Shown here one piece after another: positions 26,560-36,003 of a stretch of 64,000 nucleotides of DNA; positions within the stretch are counted from its first letter, which is position 1, and each line of letters starts with the position of its first letter. The notes under the pieces were generated by a model. That model was not told the DNA's origin. It saw nothing but the letters and a program-made list of their open reading frames with translations, and searched no databases. The position numbers and the translations under genes are program-made. Source of the DNA: Edaphobacter modestus (lineage in GTDB: Bacteria; Acidobacteriota; Terriglobia; Terriglobales; Acidobacteriaceae); the NCBI RefSeq assembly GCF_004217555.1, contig NZ_SHKW01000002.1, positions 62,001-126,000 on the forward strand, written 5' to 3'.

Positions 26560-28742
26560 TGCCTAAGCTCGCAGCGGATACGTTGCCTTCCAGGCGGCTC
26601 GATCTCAGCCGCTACGATAGAACTCCTGAGTTCACACAGAGAGAGCGGTTGCGGATCGCAGCCGTTGCCGAAGGAGAATCTCTCCATCTTCGTCTCGACG
26701 ACCCGCTTGCTCGTCTCCTGAACCCGCTGAAGGCATGCCTTGGCCTGACGGAGGCGCAACAGTCGCAGCACTCCCTTCTGCGGCATCTTGTAGCGGAGAT
26801 GCATGCGACCCACACCGTGTTCTGGACCTGGGATGAGGAAGCGTGGACGAGTGTATACCATCGCTGCAAAGAGGCTCGCACTACAGCCAACACGTTACAG
26901 CATGTTCTCGCCATGGCGGCTCTGCTGTGTAGTGTCGATCTGCCCAAGCTGCGCAATCAGGAGCGGCGCATCCTTCGCCGCCGTTCTCTGGCGATCAAGG
27001 TCTTCGGGCGTGAGGAGGTGGACCGGTCGATCGGCAAGGTTCAGGCCGAGTTGAAGCGCCTGGGCTACACCGGATACTTCCATCTGGAAGTCCGCAACGC
27101 TCTGTGCGAGCTGTTCCTGGTCCATGGAACTGCTGACGTTGCGACCCTTACGGCTCAGTCGCTTGAAGGTCTGCGATGCCAGGAATGCGCTTACAGTCTG
27201 AAGCAGGCCACGTTCATGCTGTCTCATGCGTTCGTCGCTCTGGGGATCATGCAATCTCCGTTGCGGCCGTATGTCGCGCCGCAAGGTGTAAGCCGGCAAG
27301 TGGTACCTGGCGGGATCAGCCCGGAGTGGCTGTCGTGGTGCAATCGCTGGTATGAGACCTCAACACTACGGCCAAGCACAAGACGAAGCACCAGGTCGAG
27401 GCTGCTGGTGGTAGGTCGCTGGTTGAAGATCGTGCATCCTGAGGTGTCCCGGCCCGACCAATGGACGCGCCAGCTTGCTGCGGAACATGTGGCCGCCTCG
27501 GGAAGCTTCCGCGTCGGAGAGCTCGTCGACGACAAGCGAACAATCTACCCGGACCGGCTACTGAGCGTCGCTTCCCGGCTCGGACATATCAGCGCCCTGC
27601 GTTGCTTCTTCACCGATCTTTTGCTCTGGGAGCTTGTTCCTTACCGATTCGATCCCAAGCAGACCTTCCGCTACCCACCATCTCTCGCGCTTCTTCGTTC
27701 TCCCAACCCGCGCATCATCGCCGAGGATGTCTGGGCAAAGCTGCTGTGGGCCGGGCTCAATCTGGAGTCATCCGATCTGCTCCGTAGTACAAACTCGATG
27801 GGCCGGGTATCGGCTCCCCGGTATCCCGTCGCCATGATGCGGGCTCTGGCCCTTGTGTGGCTGTTCGCTGGCTTGAGAAAGGATGAGATCGGCCGCCTGC
27901 GTCTCGGGTGCGTTCGCCGGCACACATCACGAGATGAAGAGCTTGCCAGGGAGGGTGCCGCCGTCTGCCTTCTGGATGTCCCGGCAAACAAGACCAACGG
28001 CAGTTATACGAAACCGGTTCATGGTTTGGTACGCGAAGCGATCGAAGCATGGCAACAACTTCGTCCCGCGATGCAGGCAGTTACCGATGAAAAGACGGGA
28101 GAGGTCTTCCAGGTCCTCTTCGGCTACCGCGGAAGATCAATGGGAAGCTGCATCCTGAATCACTCCGTTATCCCGATGCTCTGCCGAAAGGCAGGTGTTC
28201 CAGACGCTGATGTTCGCGGTCCGATCACCAGTCACCGCGCCCGATCGACCATCGCGACGCAGTTGTACAACGCAAAAGAACCAATGTCGCTGCTGGCCCT
28301 GAAGGAGTGGCTGGGCCATCGCTGCGTTGCTTCCACCCAGTGGTATGCGACGGTCTCGCCCGACAAACTCACGCAGGCCTACGTCGACGCGCGTTACTTC
28401 GAGCGCAATGTTGCGGTCGTCCAGGTTCTTCTGGATCGTGCTGCAATCGAAAGTGGAGCAGCCGGTCGGGGCGAACCGTACAAGTTCATTCATCTCGGAC
28501 ACGGGTACTGCGCCAACCCATACTGGGCACAGTGCCAGCACCGCATGGCTTGCCAACGATGCGACTTCTACGTGCCGGGAGACTCGACGCGAGCCCAGGC
28601 GCTCGAAGCCAACACTCATAACCAGCGTATTCTGGAACAAATCCCCGTCACTGAAACGGAGCGGAAGGCGCTCGCGGGCGATCAGGCGGCGTTGCGGCAA
28701 CTGATCGAGGCCAGTCCAAGGCTCGGATCAAACGCGGTCTGA
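26559..28742 (+). CDS. Large tyrosine recombinase, TnpB-like
   Basis: The 727-residue protein carries a long N-terminal region (about 1-400) and a C-terminal recombinase domain: Arg in FAGLRKDEIGRLRLG, HxxR in ITSHRARSTIATQL, GHR in KEWLGHRCVASTQ and Tyr in QWYATV. Near the C-terminus cysteines in GYCANPYWAQC and MACQRCDFY may bind zinc. The length and paired arrangement resemble Tn554 TnpB-type proteins, which act together with TnpA to insert and excise the element. Confidence 0.9.
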   Translation: MPKLAADTLPSRRLDLSRYDRTPEFTQRERLRIAAVAEGESLHLRLDDPLARLLNPLKACLGLTEAQQSQHSLLRHLVAEMHATHTVFWTWDEEAWTSVYHRCKEARTTANTLQHVLAMAALLCSVDLPKLRNQERRILRRRSLAIKVFGREEVDRSIGKVQAELKRLGYTGYFHLEVRNALCELFLVHGTADVATLTAQSLEGLRCQECAYSLKQATFMLSHAFVALGIMQSPLRPYVAPQGVSRQVVPGGISPEWLSWCNRWYETSTLRPSTRRSTRSRLLVVGRWLKIVHPEVSRPDQWTRQLAAEHVAASGSFRVGELVDDKRTIYPDRLLSVASRLGHISALRCFFTDLLLWELVPYRFDPKQTFRYPPSLALLRSPNPRIIAEDVWAKLLWAGLNLESSDLLRSTNSMGRVSAPRYPVAMMRALALVWLFAGLRKDEIGRLRLGCVRRHTSRDEELAREGAAVCLLDVPANKTNGSYTKPVHGLVREAIEAWQQLRPAMQAVTDEKTGEVFQVLFGYRGRSMGSCILNHSVIPMLCRKAGVPDADVRGPITSHRARSTIATQLYNAKEPMSLLALKEWLGHRCVASTQWYATVSPDKLTQAYVDARYFERNVAVVQVLLDRAAIESGAAGRGEPYKFIHLGHGYCANPYWAQCQHRMACQRCDFYVPGDSTRAQALEANTHNQRILEQIPVTETERKALAGDQAALRQLIEASPRLGSNAV

Positions 28743-28763
28743 ACTATCCTGCGTCCGGCTTCC

Positions 28764-28809
28764 GCGTGATGTTCTCGCTTGGCTGTACAGCCAAGCGAGA
28801 ACATCACGC
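28764..28809. repeat. 46-bp perfect palindrome at 3' end of transposon
   Basis: GCGTGATGTTCTCGCTTGG at 28764-28782 and its exact reverse complement meet at TGTACA (28784-28789). It lies 21 bp after the tnpB-like stop and 26 bp before the inverted end. The sequence differs from the left palindrome, so symmetry and not sequence is conserved. It may act as terminator or as a recombination structure. Confidence 0.8.
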
Positions 28810-28850
28810 CTCACATAAGCTTGACATCTCACCAATTCCACATAATGTCA

Positions 28851-29039
28851 GTCCACAACCGAATGCCGGTCATACTGCATGAAAGCGATTTCAACCGTTG
28901 GCTTGACAGGGAAGAGACACATCAGCCGCCCATCAATCTTCTGAGACCGTTCCCGGCTGATGAGATGGAGGCATTTGAAGTAAGCAGAGACGTAGGTAAC
29001 GTGCGCAACAACTCGGCAGAATTGCTAGATGGCCTATGA
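28851..29039 (+). pseudogene. yedK: SRAP (yedK/HMCES-like) gene, 3' part
   Basis: Sixty-two codons and a stop that continue the frame interrupted at 25440. The start VHNRMPVILHE contains the conserved histidine of the SRAP active site, and LLRPFPADEM and VGNVRNNSAELLDGL form the usual C-terminus. It cannot be expressed as a functional protein unless the transposon excises precisely. Confidence 0.92.
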
Positions 29040-29084
29040 ACAAGCTAAGCAAGTCACTCGAATCATCGGTAAACATAAGCGGAC

Positions 29085-29286
29085 TCATCGATACTGATCG
29101 CCAGCTACCTCCCGCATTTCTTCCCGGCTCGGAACGTTTATTCCGAGAAGTGCTTCGACAACGAGCTCCTCTTCTTTTGTAGGTTCCATCATGTCGATCC
29201 AGACGCCGTCCGCCAGTCGAGCGTGATCGGCAGTGTCTCCGAGCTTTTGCAAAAGACCGTTCTGAGACGCGGTAGATGTTTAGCAT
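29085..29286 (-). pseudogene. CorA-like magnesium transporter, N-terminal remnant
   Basis: MLNIYR at 29286 is a typical CorA start; after about 15 codons a frameshift is needed to continue with GVWIDMMEPTKEEELVVEA and NVPSREEMREV, which match the cytoplasmic N-terminal domain of CorA-family transporters. The frame stops at 29085 after about 60 codons, and no membrane part follows. A broken remnant only. Confidence 0.65.
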
Positions 29287-29525
29287 GCAATCCCCGGTGT
29301 TTTCCGCAACATTGCTAAAGTTAGCACTGACTCTAATGCTAGACCTGTATTCTGCCCTATTCGTCTGTCAATGTAACGGCGCCGAAGGATCAACCGTACG
29401 CCAAATGTCCGCACCCTCTTGGGTAACTGCCGTCAGAGATGCTGCGGAGTTGGAACAGGCGTAGATTGTAGATGCGACCGATACTGCCGGGGCCCTGCGC
29501 TGGCCGCAATATCGTCAGGAGTACT

Positions 29526-30685
29526 ATGCATCTTCGCAATGAGGATTTCTGGCCGCTAGTGGTTGCTGCAGGATTACTGACGCTGATGCAGAACTCTGTG
29601 AGCGTATCGGCGCAGCAGGTGACTGCCAAGTCTGCAGCAACAAGCAGCAACCCGCGCAGCAAGAACCGAACCTCACGGTGGACCGAGATCCCGTAGCTTC
29701 GCCTGACCGTGATCCGCCGGCTAAGCACACACCTCAACCGCCACAGGAGGTTGGAATAGGGACGATTGAGCGGGGGGCAGGCGGGAAGTATACGCTGCGT
29801 CAGGACGCGTATGAGGTTCGGCTGAACACATCTGTCTTCAATGGGGATGGACGGTCTATCCAGACGCTGGATAAGGATGCTTTCCATGTGTATGAGGATA
29901 GCGTTCCGCAAACGATTGCCTCGTTCCGGCATGAAGATCTGCCGGTATCGCTGGGGATAGTCATCGACAGCTCAGGCTCGATGTATGACAAACGTGCGGC
30001 GGTGGAAAGGGCTGCGCTGGATTTTGTGAAGCTTTCGAACCGCGAGGACGAGGCGTTTGTGGTGGACTTCTCATGGCAGGCGTTCATCGACCAGGATCTT
30101 ACGAGCGACATCAATAAGCTGCAGGATGGGCTAGGGTTCGTCAAGTCGAGTGGAGGAACTGCAATCTACGACGCGCTAGTAGCTTCGGCGGACTATTTGG
30201 CCAAAAACGCGAAGCATCCAAAGCAGGTGCTGCTACTTGTTACCGATGGCGACGATAATGCCTCGAGTACGACGCTAGAGCAGGCGATCCGGAGGATTCA
30301 GGACTTGGATGGACCGGTGATCTATTGCCTTGGGTTGCTGTTCGGGGAAGATATAGATAAGCGCGCATCGAGACATGCGCGCAGGGTACTGGAGACGTTG
30401 AGTGAGCAGACAGGCGGGGCGGCTTATTTCCCGAAGTCGCTAAAGGATGTTGACGCTATCGCAGCTGTGTTAGCGCAAGATATCCGCACCCAATATACGA
30501 TTGCATATCACTCCACCAAGTCACCAACGCTGGGCGGGTACAGGCAGGTGTACGTGGATGCAAAAGCCAAGGGGTTCGGAAAGCTTTCGGTGCGGACGCG
30601 GAGCGGGTACTATCCAAAAGTCAATGCGGATACTGCTAAGCAGGGTAAACCCGACCTGAATGCTCCGGGCAAGTTGTCTGAGTGA
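29526..30685 (+). pseudogene. VWFA-domain secreted protein with N-terminal frameshift
   Basis: ATG 29526 (AGGAG five bases earlier) begins a signal peptide (FWPLVVAAGLLTLMQNSVSVSAQQ). About 35 codons in, between about 29630 and 29660, the frame must change to continue with QQEPNLTVDRDPVASP and the VWFA-type domain: MIDAS motif DSSGS, then SSGGTAIYDAL and TDGDDNASS. The domain runs to 30685 and matches the acidobacterial VWFA-related secreted family. One indel separates signal and domain, so this is either a recent pseudogene or a base-call error; the following paralogue is intact. Confidence 0.8.
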
Positions 30686-30794
30686 TGCGGGAACGGAGAC
30701 GAATATGGATTTGGTTAGCCATTACGAGGGAGCTTGAACCAACAGCGTTCCCGTAGAGCGTCAGCTCTTCTCATCATTCGGTAGAATCAACCCC

Positions 30795-31901
30795 GTGATA
30801 GCCTCTTCTCGTAACCGGTCGGCACAATGGCGCCACACAGCCTCTGCCGAGGTCATTGCTCTCCTCCTGTGCGTCATGCCCGCCTTCGCCCAGGACTCCC
30901 GTGCAGTGGAATCTAATATTGCTGCTCCGCAAATCTCGCCCGCCGTGCCGGCCCAGCTTCCAGCGCAGCCAATCACCCGGCTGCAAGCCAGCGCCGGGCA
31001 ACAATCCGTACCCACCTCACAACAAACCCCTGACACCACGACACCACGCTCTAGCGAGCCAGTTACAACTATTAAAGTTCAGGCCAACGAGGTAAACCTC
31101 ATTTTTACGGTTACCGACAAAAAGGGCCGCTTCATTACCGGCCTAAAACGCGAGAGCTTTGGCTTGCTCGACGACGGCCGTCCTCCGGTCGCCGTCCTTA
31201 ACTTCACCCAGCAGACTAATCTCCCACTCCGCGTCGGTATCATGATCGACACCTCCAGTTCGATCCGCCAGCGGTTTCAGTTCGAGCAGGATTCTGCAAT
31301 CGAGTTCCTGCGCCAGATACTTCATAGCGGAGATCTCGCCTTCATCGAGGGCTTTGACATCAAGATTGACGTCTCTCAGAGCTTCACCAACGACATCACC
31401 CTGCTCAAACAGGGTATCCAGAAGCTCCGGCCCGGCGGAGGCACAGCAATCTTCGATGCCCTCCAGAAGACCTGCCACGACCAGATGCTCACCGTTCACG
31501 GCGAAGGGGCCGTCCGCCGCATCCTTATCCTTGTCTCTGACGGCGACGATAACTACAGCCGCTCTCATGCGTCGGATGCAATCAAAATGTGCCAGCGTGC
31601 CGAGACTATCGTCTACGCCATCAGCACCAATATCAGTCCGAGCAAAAGCAAGGGCGACGAGGTACTCCGCGTAATCTCCGAAGCCACAGGTGGTCAGGCC
31701 TTCTACCCCGTCCGTATCGAGGACGTAGCAACTGGCTTCCACAGAATTCAAGAGGAGCTCCGGAGCCAATACTCCTTGATCTACCGCCCGGCGAACTTCA
31801 AGAATGACGGTTCCTTCCGCACGATCAATCTCCAGGCGTTTGACCGTCGCTATAGGGTTCGCGTCCATACAGGCTATTTCGCTCCCCGGGTCTCCGACTG
31901 A
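30795..31901 (+). CDS. VWFA-domain secreted protein, acidobacterial type
   Basis: The 368-residue protein has a signal peptide (hydrophobic AEVIALLLCVMPAFAQ, cleaved near residue 33), a proline/threonine/glutamine-rich linker to about residue 90, and a VWFA-like domain with metal-ion motif DTSSS, GGGTAIFDAL and SDGDDNYS. It ends with a beta-rich segment and YFAPRVSD. Paralogue of the preceding gene, 109 bp downstream. Members of this family are abundant in acidobacteria and exported; ligands are unknown. Confidence 0.88.
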   Translation: MIASSRNRSAQWRHTASAEVIALLLCVMPAFAQDSRAVESNIAAPQISPAVPAQLPAQPITRLQASAGQQSVPTSQQTPDTTTPRSSEPVTTIKVQANEVNLIFTVTDKKGRFITGLKRESFGLLDDGRPPVAVLNFTQQTNLPLRVGIMIDTSSSIRQRFQFEQDSAIEFLRQILHSGDLAFIEGFDIKIDVSQSFTNDITLLKQGIQKLRPGGGTAIFDALQKTCHDQMLTVHGEGAVRRILILVSDGDDNYSRSHASDAIKMCQRAETIVYAISTNISPSKSKGDEVLRVISEATGGQAFYPVRIEDVATGFHRIQEELRSQYSLIYRPANFKNDGSFRTINLQAFDRRYRVRVHTGYFAPRVSD

Positions 31902-32005
31902 AGTCTGCGCCGATCGATGTCATCTCAGGGGCCGCCTTTGGTATCAACACCAGTGCGTTAGCCAACTTAGGAGGATGCAGATGCGATTTCTGCGGGGATC
32001 GCAAT

Positions 32006-32271
32006 CGATCCTCTGAAAACAGAGGAACGAGCTTCACTGCAACCGGCTTTACTGCAAAGTTCATAATTGTCTGTTCGTGCGCTTCCGGATGCTGTTCACG
32101 CCACAGAACGCGAAGCAGCTCCGGCCATTCCTTACTAAGCATCTGCGTCCGGGTCACCATAGCATGATGCCCAAGGCAGAGCATAATCATCAGATCCGGA
32201 TTATTGTTTCCCGGCTCGCGATGATGCACCGCCAACGACCGCTTGCCGCGTTTGAGATTAGTGCAACCCGG
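32006..32271 (-). pseudogene. Fragment of HNH gene (cassette remnant)
   Basis: The stretch aligns with 291-555 of the HNH gene and keeps KRGKRSLAVHHREPG, the NNN run and CLGHHAMV, but the first half of the gene is absent and similarity stops at the CAACCCGGG point. The frame runs on past the normal end into unrelated DNA. It shows that part of the resolvase/HNH cassette was left here. Confidence 0.8.
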
Positions 32272-32295
32272 GCCAAATCACAAGAAGGATGAGCG

Positions 32296-34050
32296 ATGAC
32301 TAAAGCACCCCCAAAACAACACCACTACGGAAAGATCGTTGTTTCTTCAGCACTTGAACGCTTAGAGAGAATAGCAGCCCTTATTGAATCATTGCCTCTC
32401 CGCTGGCCGATACTTTTTTTTGTGATCCTGTATGGCGCTGTCGCGGTAGCTACTGCGAAGACGAAACTACTGTGGGATGACGAGTTTTTCACTCTGTATA
32501 TCTCAAGAGCCGGTAGTATGACTCAGATACTCGAAGCGCTGGCCACAGGCGCCGATCAACATCCCCCTCTCTTCTATTACCTTACGCATCTGTTTACCGT
32601 TGCTTTTGGCACCAGCCACCTTACGGTGCGCTTGCTGCCAATCTTCGGTTTCGGCATGATGTGCGTCTGTCTTTTCCACCTCCTCTACCGCAGAACATCT
32701 CTTCTTTGGGCGCTTCTTGGGATGACTCTTCCCCTGGCTTCCAGTGCCTTTTACTACGCAACGGAGGCACGTGGCTACGGTTCTGAGCTCGGGTTCTGTG
32801 CGCTCGCTTTGCTCGCTTGGCAACGGGTCACTTCCTCTTCGACTAACCGACCTCAATGGCTTGTGGTCCTCTTCTTTGCTTGCGGCCTTGCGGTCTCCAG
32901 CCATTACTATGCCGTGCTGTTCATCTTTGCTCTGGGCCTCGGCGAGGTGGCGCGCACTATCCAACTAAAACGCATTGATGTTTGGACGTGGCTTTCCCTT
33001 ATGGGGGGCGTGGTTCCTCTGCTCGTCTTCTTCGGCACCATCCGCAGGGCCAGTGGCTATTCAGCGCACTTTTGGGCCGTCCCGATATGGGGAACCTTGA
33101 TGGACTACTATCTTCAGCTTTTCGGTGGCCTCGCCAACGTTCTTGTTGTCGGCGCCGTACCGTATCTTGTCATCCTGCTCCGTTCTGAGGCTCGAGAAGA
33201 GGATTATCGCTTTGAGATTCGCCGCTTTTCTACATATGAGGTCGTGGCATGGAGCTCAATTGCCGCTATCCCTCTCTTCACGATGATACTGGCGAAGACC
33301 GTGACCCACGGCTACATAGAGCGGTATGCGATCTCCGCCATGGTTGGAGCCGTTGTTCTTCTATGCCACTTCGGATATGCCGTAGCTCCCAGACCTCGCA
33401 GCTTTGCTCTAATTCTATGTACAGTGGGACTGCTCTATTTCACCGCTCACAGTATCTGGCTGATTCGAATAAGTAGGCTCGATGTGAAGAGACTGTCCGA
33501 TCACATGGCAATTCTTGAATCACATACTTCCTCGCCATTCGTCATGGCCGACATTACGAAATTTCACCAATCGTCCTTTTATGCTCCGCGAAATCAACTG
33601 CAAAACGTCGCCTACGTAGCTGATCCCCAAGCGTCAGTGGAGTACATCTTCAAGGACACCGTAGATCGCGGTCTCCTCGATCTGAGGCCTTGGTTTCCGA
33701 TCAACGTGGTCCCCCGTCAACAGTTCGTCGCCGAGTACCATGATTTTCTCGTCTACAGCTATCTTGGGTCCTGGACTTGGCTCACTTACGTTCTTCTGCC
33801 CCCGCACTATCGGACTGAACTACTCGATCGGATCGATGCAAATGTTCTTCTTAGTGCTCGTCTGATAGACCGCACTCCCGCTATCAATGGCGTCTCCACT
33901 CGGCCGGTCGCCGATGCCCTGTTCAATAGAATGAGCAAGAATGGCCCGTCGCTCTGTAAACAGTGGATGCCGCATGACGACTTTTGTGACACGATTGAGA
34001 AGCAAAGACAAGAGTCAATCGAGGGAAAAAAAGCTGGCAATTCTAAGTAG
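32296..34050 (+). CDS. Membrane glycosyltransferase, GT39/ArnT-like
   Basis: A 584-residue protein with about ten membrane helices between residues 38 and 400. The first periplasmic loop has LLWDDEFFTLYISR with the acidic pair expected of GT-C enzymes (PMT/ArnT), followed by ADQHPPLFYYLTH, the second conserved motif. Such enzymes transfer sugars from polyprenyl-phosphate donors to lipid or protein acceptors in the periplasm. The C-terminal 180 residues are soluble. No sugar-pathway genes are adjacent, so the acceptor cannot be guessed. The start ATG lies just after the HNH remnant. Confidence 0.8.
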   Translation: MTKAPPKQHHYGKIVVSSALERLERIAALIESLPLRWPILFFVILYGAVAVATAKTKLLWDDEFFTLYISRAGSMTQILEALATGADQHPPLFYYLTHLFTVAFGTSHLTVRLLPIFGFGMMCVCLFHLLYRRTSLLWALLGMTLPLASSAFYYATEARGYGSELGFCALALLAWQRVTSSSTNRPQWLVVLFFACGLAVSSHYYAVLFIFALGLGEVARTIQLKRIDVWTWLSLMGGVVPLLVFFGTIRRASGYSAHFWAVPIWGTLMDYYLQLFGGLANVLVVGAVPYLVILLRSEAREEDYRFEIRRFSTYEVVAWSSIAAIPLFTMILAKTVTHGYIERYAISAMVGAVVLLCHFGYAVAPRPRSFALILCTVGLLYFTAHSIWLIRISRLDVKRLSDHMAILESHTSSPFVMADITKFHQSSFYAPRNQLQNVAYVADPQASVEYIFKDTVDRGLLDLRPWFPINVVPRQQFVAEYHDFLVYSYLGSWTWLTYVLLPPHYRTELLDRIDANVLLSARLIDRTPAINGVSTRPVADALFNRMSKNGPSLCKQWMPHDDFCDTIEKQRQESIEGKKAGNSK

Positions 34051-34192
34051 GCCAACTTGTTGTATCGATAACGAAAAGGCTTTTCATTTTTCAGACACAT
34101 GAGCAGCTTCTCTAGCCGCATTACGGGTCGGTGTCTTCCGGCTTGCGATAGATTTCAGAGCTCACGAGCCGACTGCCGAGTAGCGATCGGCC

Positions 34193-34228
34193 CTCGGTCA
34201 GTGCATTGGGGATCCATCACTGACCGAG
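34193..34228. terminator. Hairpin downstream of glycosyltransferase
   Basis: CTCGGTCAGTG (34193-34203) pairs exactly with CACTGACCGAG (34218-34228) around a 14-base loop. It is 143 bp after the glycosyltransferase stop. There is no T run, so it may be a structural repeat rather than an intrinsic terminator. Confidence 0.4.
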
Positions 34229-34432
34229 CTTAGGAACCCGTCGACTGCTGGCCAACGGCAATGGCCTTACAGTTTCCCATATGTATGATCCGTCGCAGTG
34301 AATCGACCAAGGGACGGTGAAATTAAAAGACCGTTGCAAAGGGGATCGACGAAGAGAAGCAATAAAAGAAGGCGTGGCCCTGTTTGGCTCCACCAGGCGA
34401 AACGTGAGCAAATTCACTAACCAAGCGGCGAA

Positions 34433-34515
34433 GAAATCACAAATCACGTTCTAATCTATTTGTTTGTGTCCCGGCTTATGAGGCGATTTCGAAGGACTCA
34501 TAAACCGTCATTTGT
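34433..34515. repeat. Dispersed repeat copy C
   Basis: Contains ATCACAAATCACGTT, TTTGTTTGTG and CATAAACCGTCATTTGTGA. It shares its left flank with copy A (the resolvase upstream region) and the internal spacing of about 33 bp with copies B and D. It lies in a 720-bp gene-free stretch between the glycosyltransferase and the small membrane protein. Confidence 0.6.
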
Positions 34516-34772
34516 GAAAAGAGCGCTGACGTGTAATGCGCCATCAGTGAACTCGAATTGTGGGCGCCACACAACTGCATCGAGGTAGACCGGGGCTGCT
34601 CAACGCATCGACGTCGAGCACCAGCCCATCCCCGGGAACCGCGGCGATCGATCCCTCGCGGAACCATCAGCATTTGCCACCAATGCCTTGCTCGCGTTTC
34701 CTCTCAGCAGACGCGACCAAACTCAATCATCTAATTGACGTAAAAAGGATAATGAGGACATAATCGTTCCTA

Positions 34773-35081
34773 ATGCAGCAAAAAAGGCATGAATACGGAT
34801 GGGCACGCGTTGTCTTAGGTGCAATTCTCATGCTGTGCGTTTTATGTGCGACGACTTCCGCCGCCAGTCACACTCACCTTGCCGGTCAACAATCTGACAA
34901 CGGACATTGCAGCCTGTGTATGCTGGGCGCGACACTCGTCGCTGTCGTCGTGGCTCTGGCAATCTACCTATCATGTTGTCGTGCGATGTATACGACAGGC
35001 TGCGACTCAGACCTTCCTGGCTTTGTTCAAGTGCGTGTCTATTCGATTCGCCCCCCTCCTGCGGCTTCTTTCCCCCACTAG
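34773..35081 (+). CDS. Small membrane protein with H/C motifs, DUF2946-like
   Basis: The 102-residue product has an N-terminal membrane segment or signal (VVLGAILMLCVLCATTSAA), then HTHLAGQQSDNGHCSLCML with a histidine pair and a CxxC, and a second hydrophobic segment. This pattern is seen in small periplasmic metal-related proteins of the DUF2946 kind. It lies 125 bp upstream of the CDF-like transporter, which supports a metal role by context. Confidence 0.6.
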   Translation: MQQKRHEYGWARVVLGAILMLCVLCATTSAASHTHLAGQQSDNGHCSLCMLGATLVAVVVALAIYLSCCRAMYTTGCDSDLPGFVQVRVYSIRPPPAASFPH

Positions 35082-35206
35082 AACCAGCCCTTCCCGGCGG
35101 TGTATGCTGCCGTGCTTTGCGGCGATTCCGCGAATTGCCGCCAGTAAACGCGTCGTTGAACCCAACGCTGGTCTTCGCTCTTCAGGTCGAGCGCTAAGGA
35201 AGTTTT

Positions 35207-35857
35207 ATGGGAACCGCTATCTTTTCTGGAATGGACCGGGCAGCAATCGCGCGTCGTGGACGCAATCTCGAGTACTTCACTATCGCCTGGGCGGGTCTCG
35301 AAGCTGCAATCGCATTAGTCGCTGCGATCAGATCGAACAGCTTATCATTGACTGGATTTGGCATTGACTCACTCATCGAAGTTGTCTCCGGAGCCGCACT
35401 GCTGTGGAGGATGTCGCACGAGATGGACCATCGTCGGCGCCATCACGCGGAACACGTCAGCCTACGCATCGCGGGTGTCTGCTTGTTGGCGCTGGGAGCT
35501 TATGTCCTGATCGAGGCGACCTTCAATCTCTGGCGGCACCGTACTTCGGAGACGAGTTGGATCGGAGCCGGAGTCACAACTGCGGCATTGATCTTCATGC
35601 CCTTGCTATCCCGCGCCAAGCGCAAAGTGGGGCTGGCGCTCAACAGCACAGCCATGATGACGGACGCCAAACAGACAGATTTCTGCACGTATCAGGCGGC
35701 GATCGTTCTGTTTGGTCTTCTGGTTCATGCCACATTCGGCATTGGTTGGGCCGACAGTGCGGCAGCTTTGCTGCTCGTTCCCTTGCTACTGCGGGCGGGC
35801 ACCCTTTCCCTGAGGGGCCGGGCCTGCTGCGCCCACCATTCCCACGTCCCTAACTAA
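35207..35857 (+). CDS. CDF-like cation transporter (short form)
   Basis: A 216-residue membrane protein with five to six helices. GFGIDSLIEVVSG in helix two and MMTDAKQTDFC in helix five hold the aspartates that form the transport metal site in cation diffusion facilitators. The cytoplasmic C-terminal domain of full CDF proteins is absent; a loop with DHRRRHHAEH could bind metal. AAGGAAG precedes the ATG at 35207. With the DUF2946-like protein upstream and the Fur-family regulator nearby this looks like a metal-homeostasis group; the ion is unknown. Confidence 0.82.
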   Translation: MGTAIFSGMDRAAIARRGRNLEYFTIAWAGLEAAIALVAAIRSNSLSLTGFGIDSLIEVVSGAALLWRMSHEMDHRRRHHAEHVSLRIAGVCLLALGAYVLIEATFNLWRHRTSETSWIGAGVTTAALIFMPLLSRAKRKVGLALNSTAMMTDAKQTDFCTYQAAIVLFGLLVHATFGIGWADSAAALLLVPLLLRAGTLSLRGRACCAHHSHVPN

Positions 35858-36003
35858 ATCGCTGAATGCAGATCGCAGTAGATGTACGAGAGACGGAAGC
35901 CTCCAACGCTTCCGTCAAATGCGCTTCCGGCCAAAATGGCCGACGCCGTACCACCTTATTTCAAGGTCTGCGGAGAAAGGCATGACCCAAGAATCGGGGT
36001 CGT

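Larger units (their letters stand above)
25441..28850 (+). mobile_element. Tn554-like transposon with two tyrosine recombinases
   Basis: The boundaries follow from perfect repair of the SRAP reading frame on removal; the two base pairs GT are shared by both junctions, so the crossover may lie within them. Short inverted ends TTAAGTGGAAT (25442-25452) and, reversed, TTATGTGGAAT (28835-28845) support this. Contents are tnpA-like and tnpB-like recombinase genes with overlapping stop/start, and a long perfect palindrome near each end. There is no cargo gene. Tn554-type elements are known to insert site-specifically without target duplication; use of the SRAP gene as target is inferred from this single copy. 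Confidence 0.9.

Noticed and set aside
34260..34330. Weak similarity to the IS110 left end (CATATGTATGATCCGTCGC)
   Set aside because: Only about 20 of 25 bases match and nothing else of the element follows.
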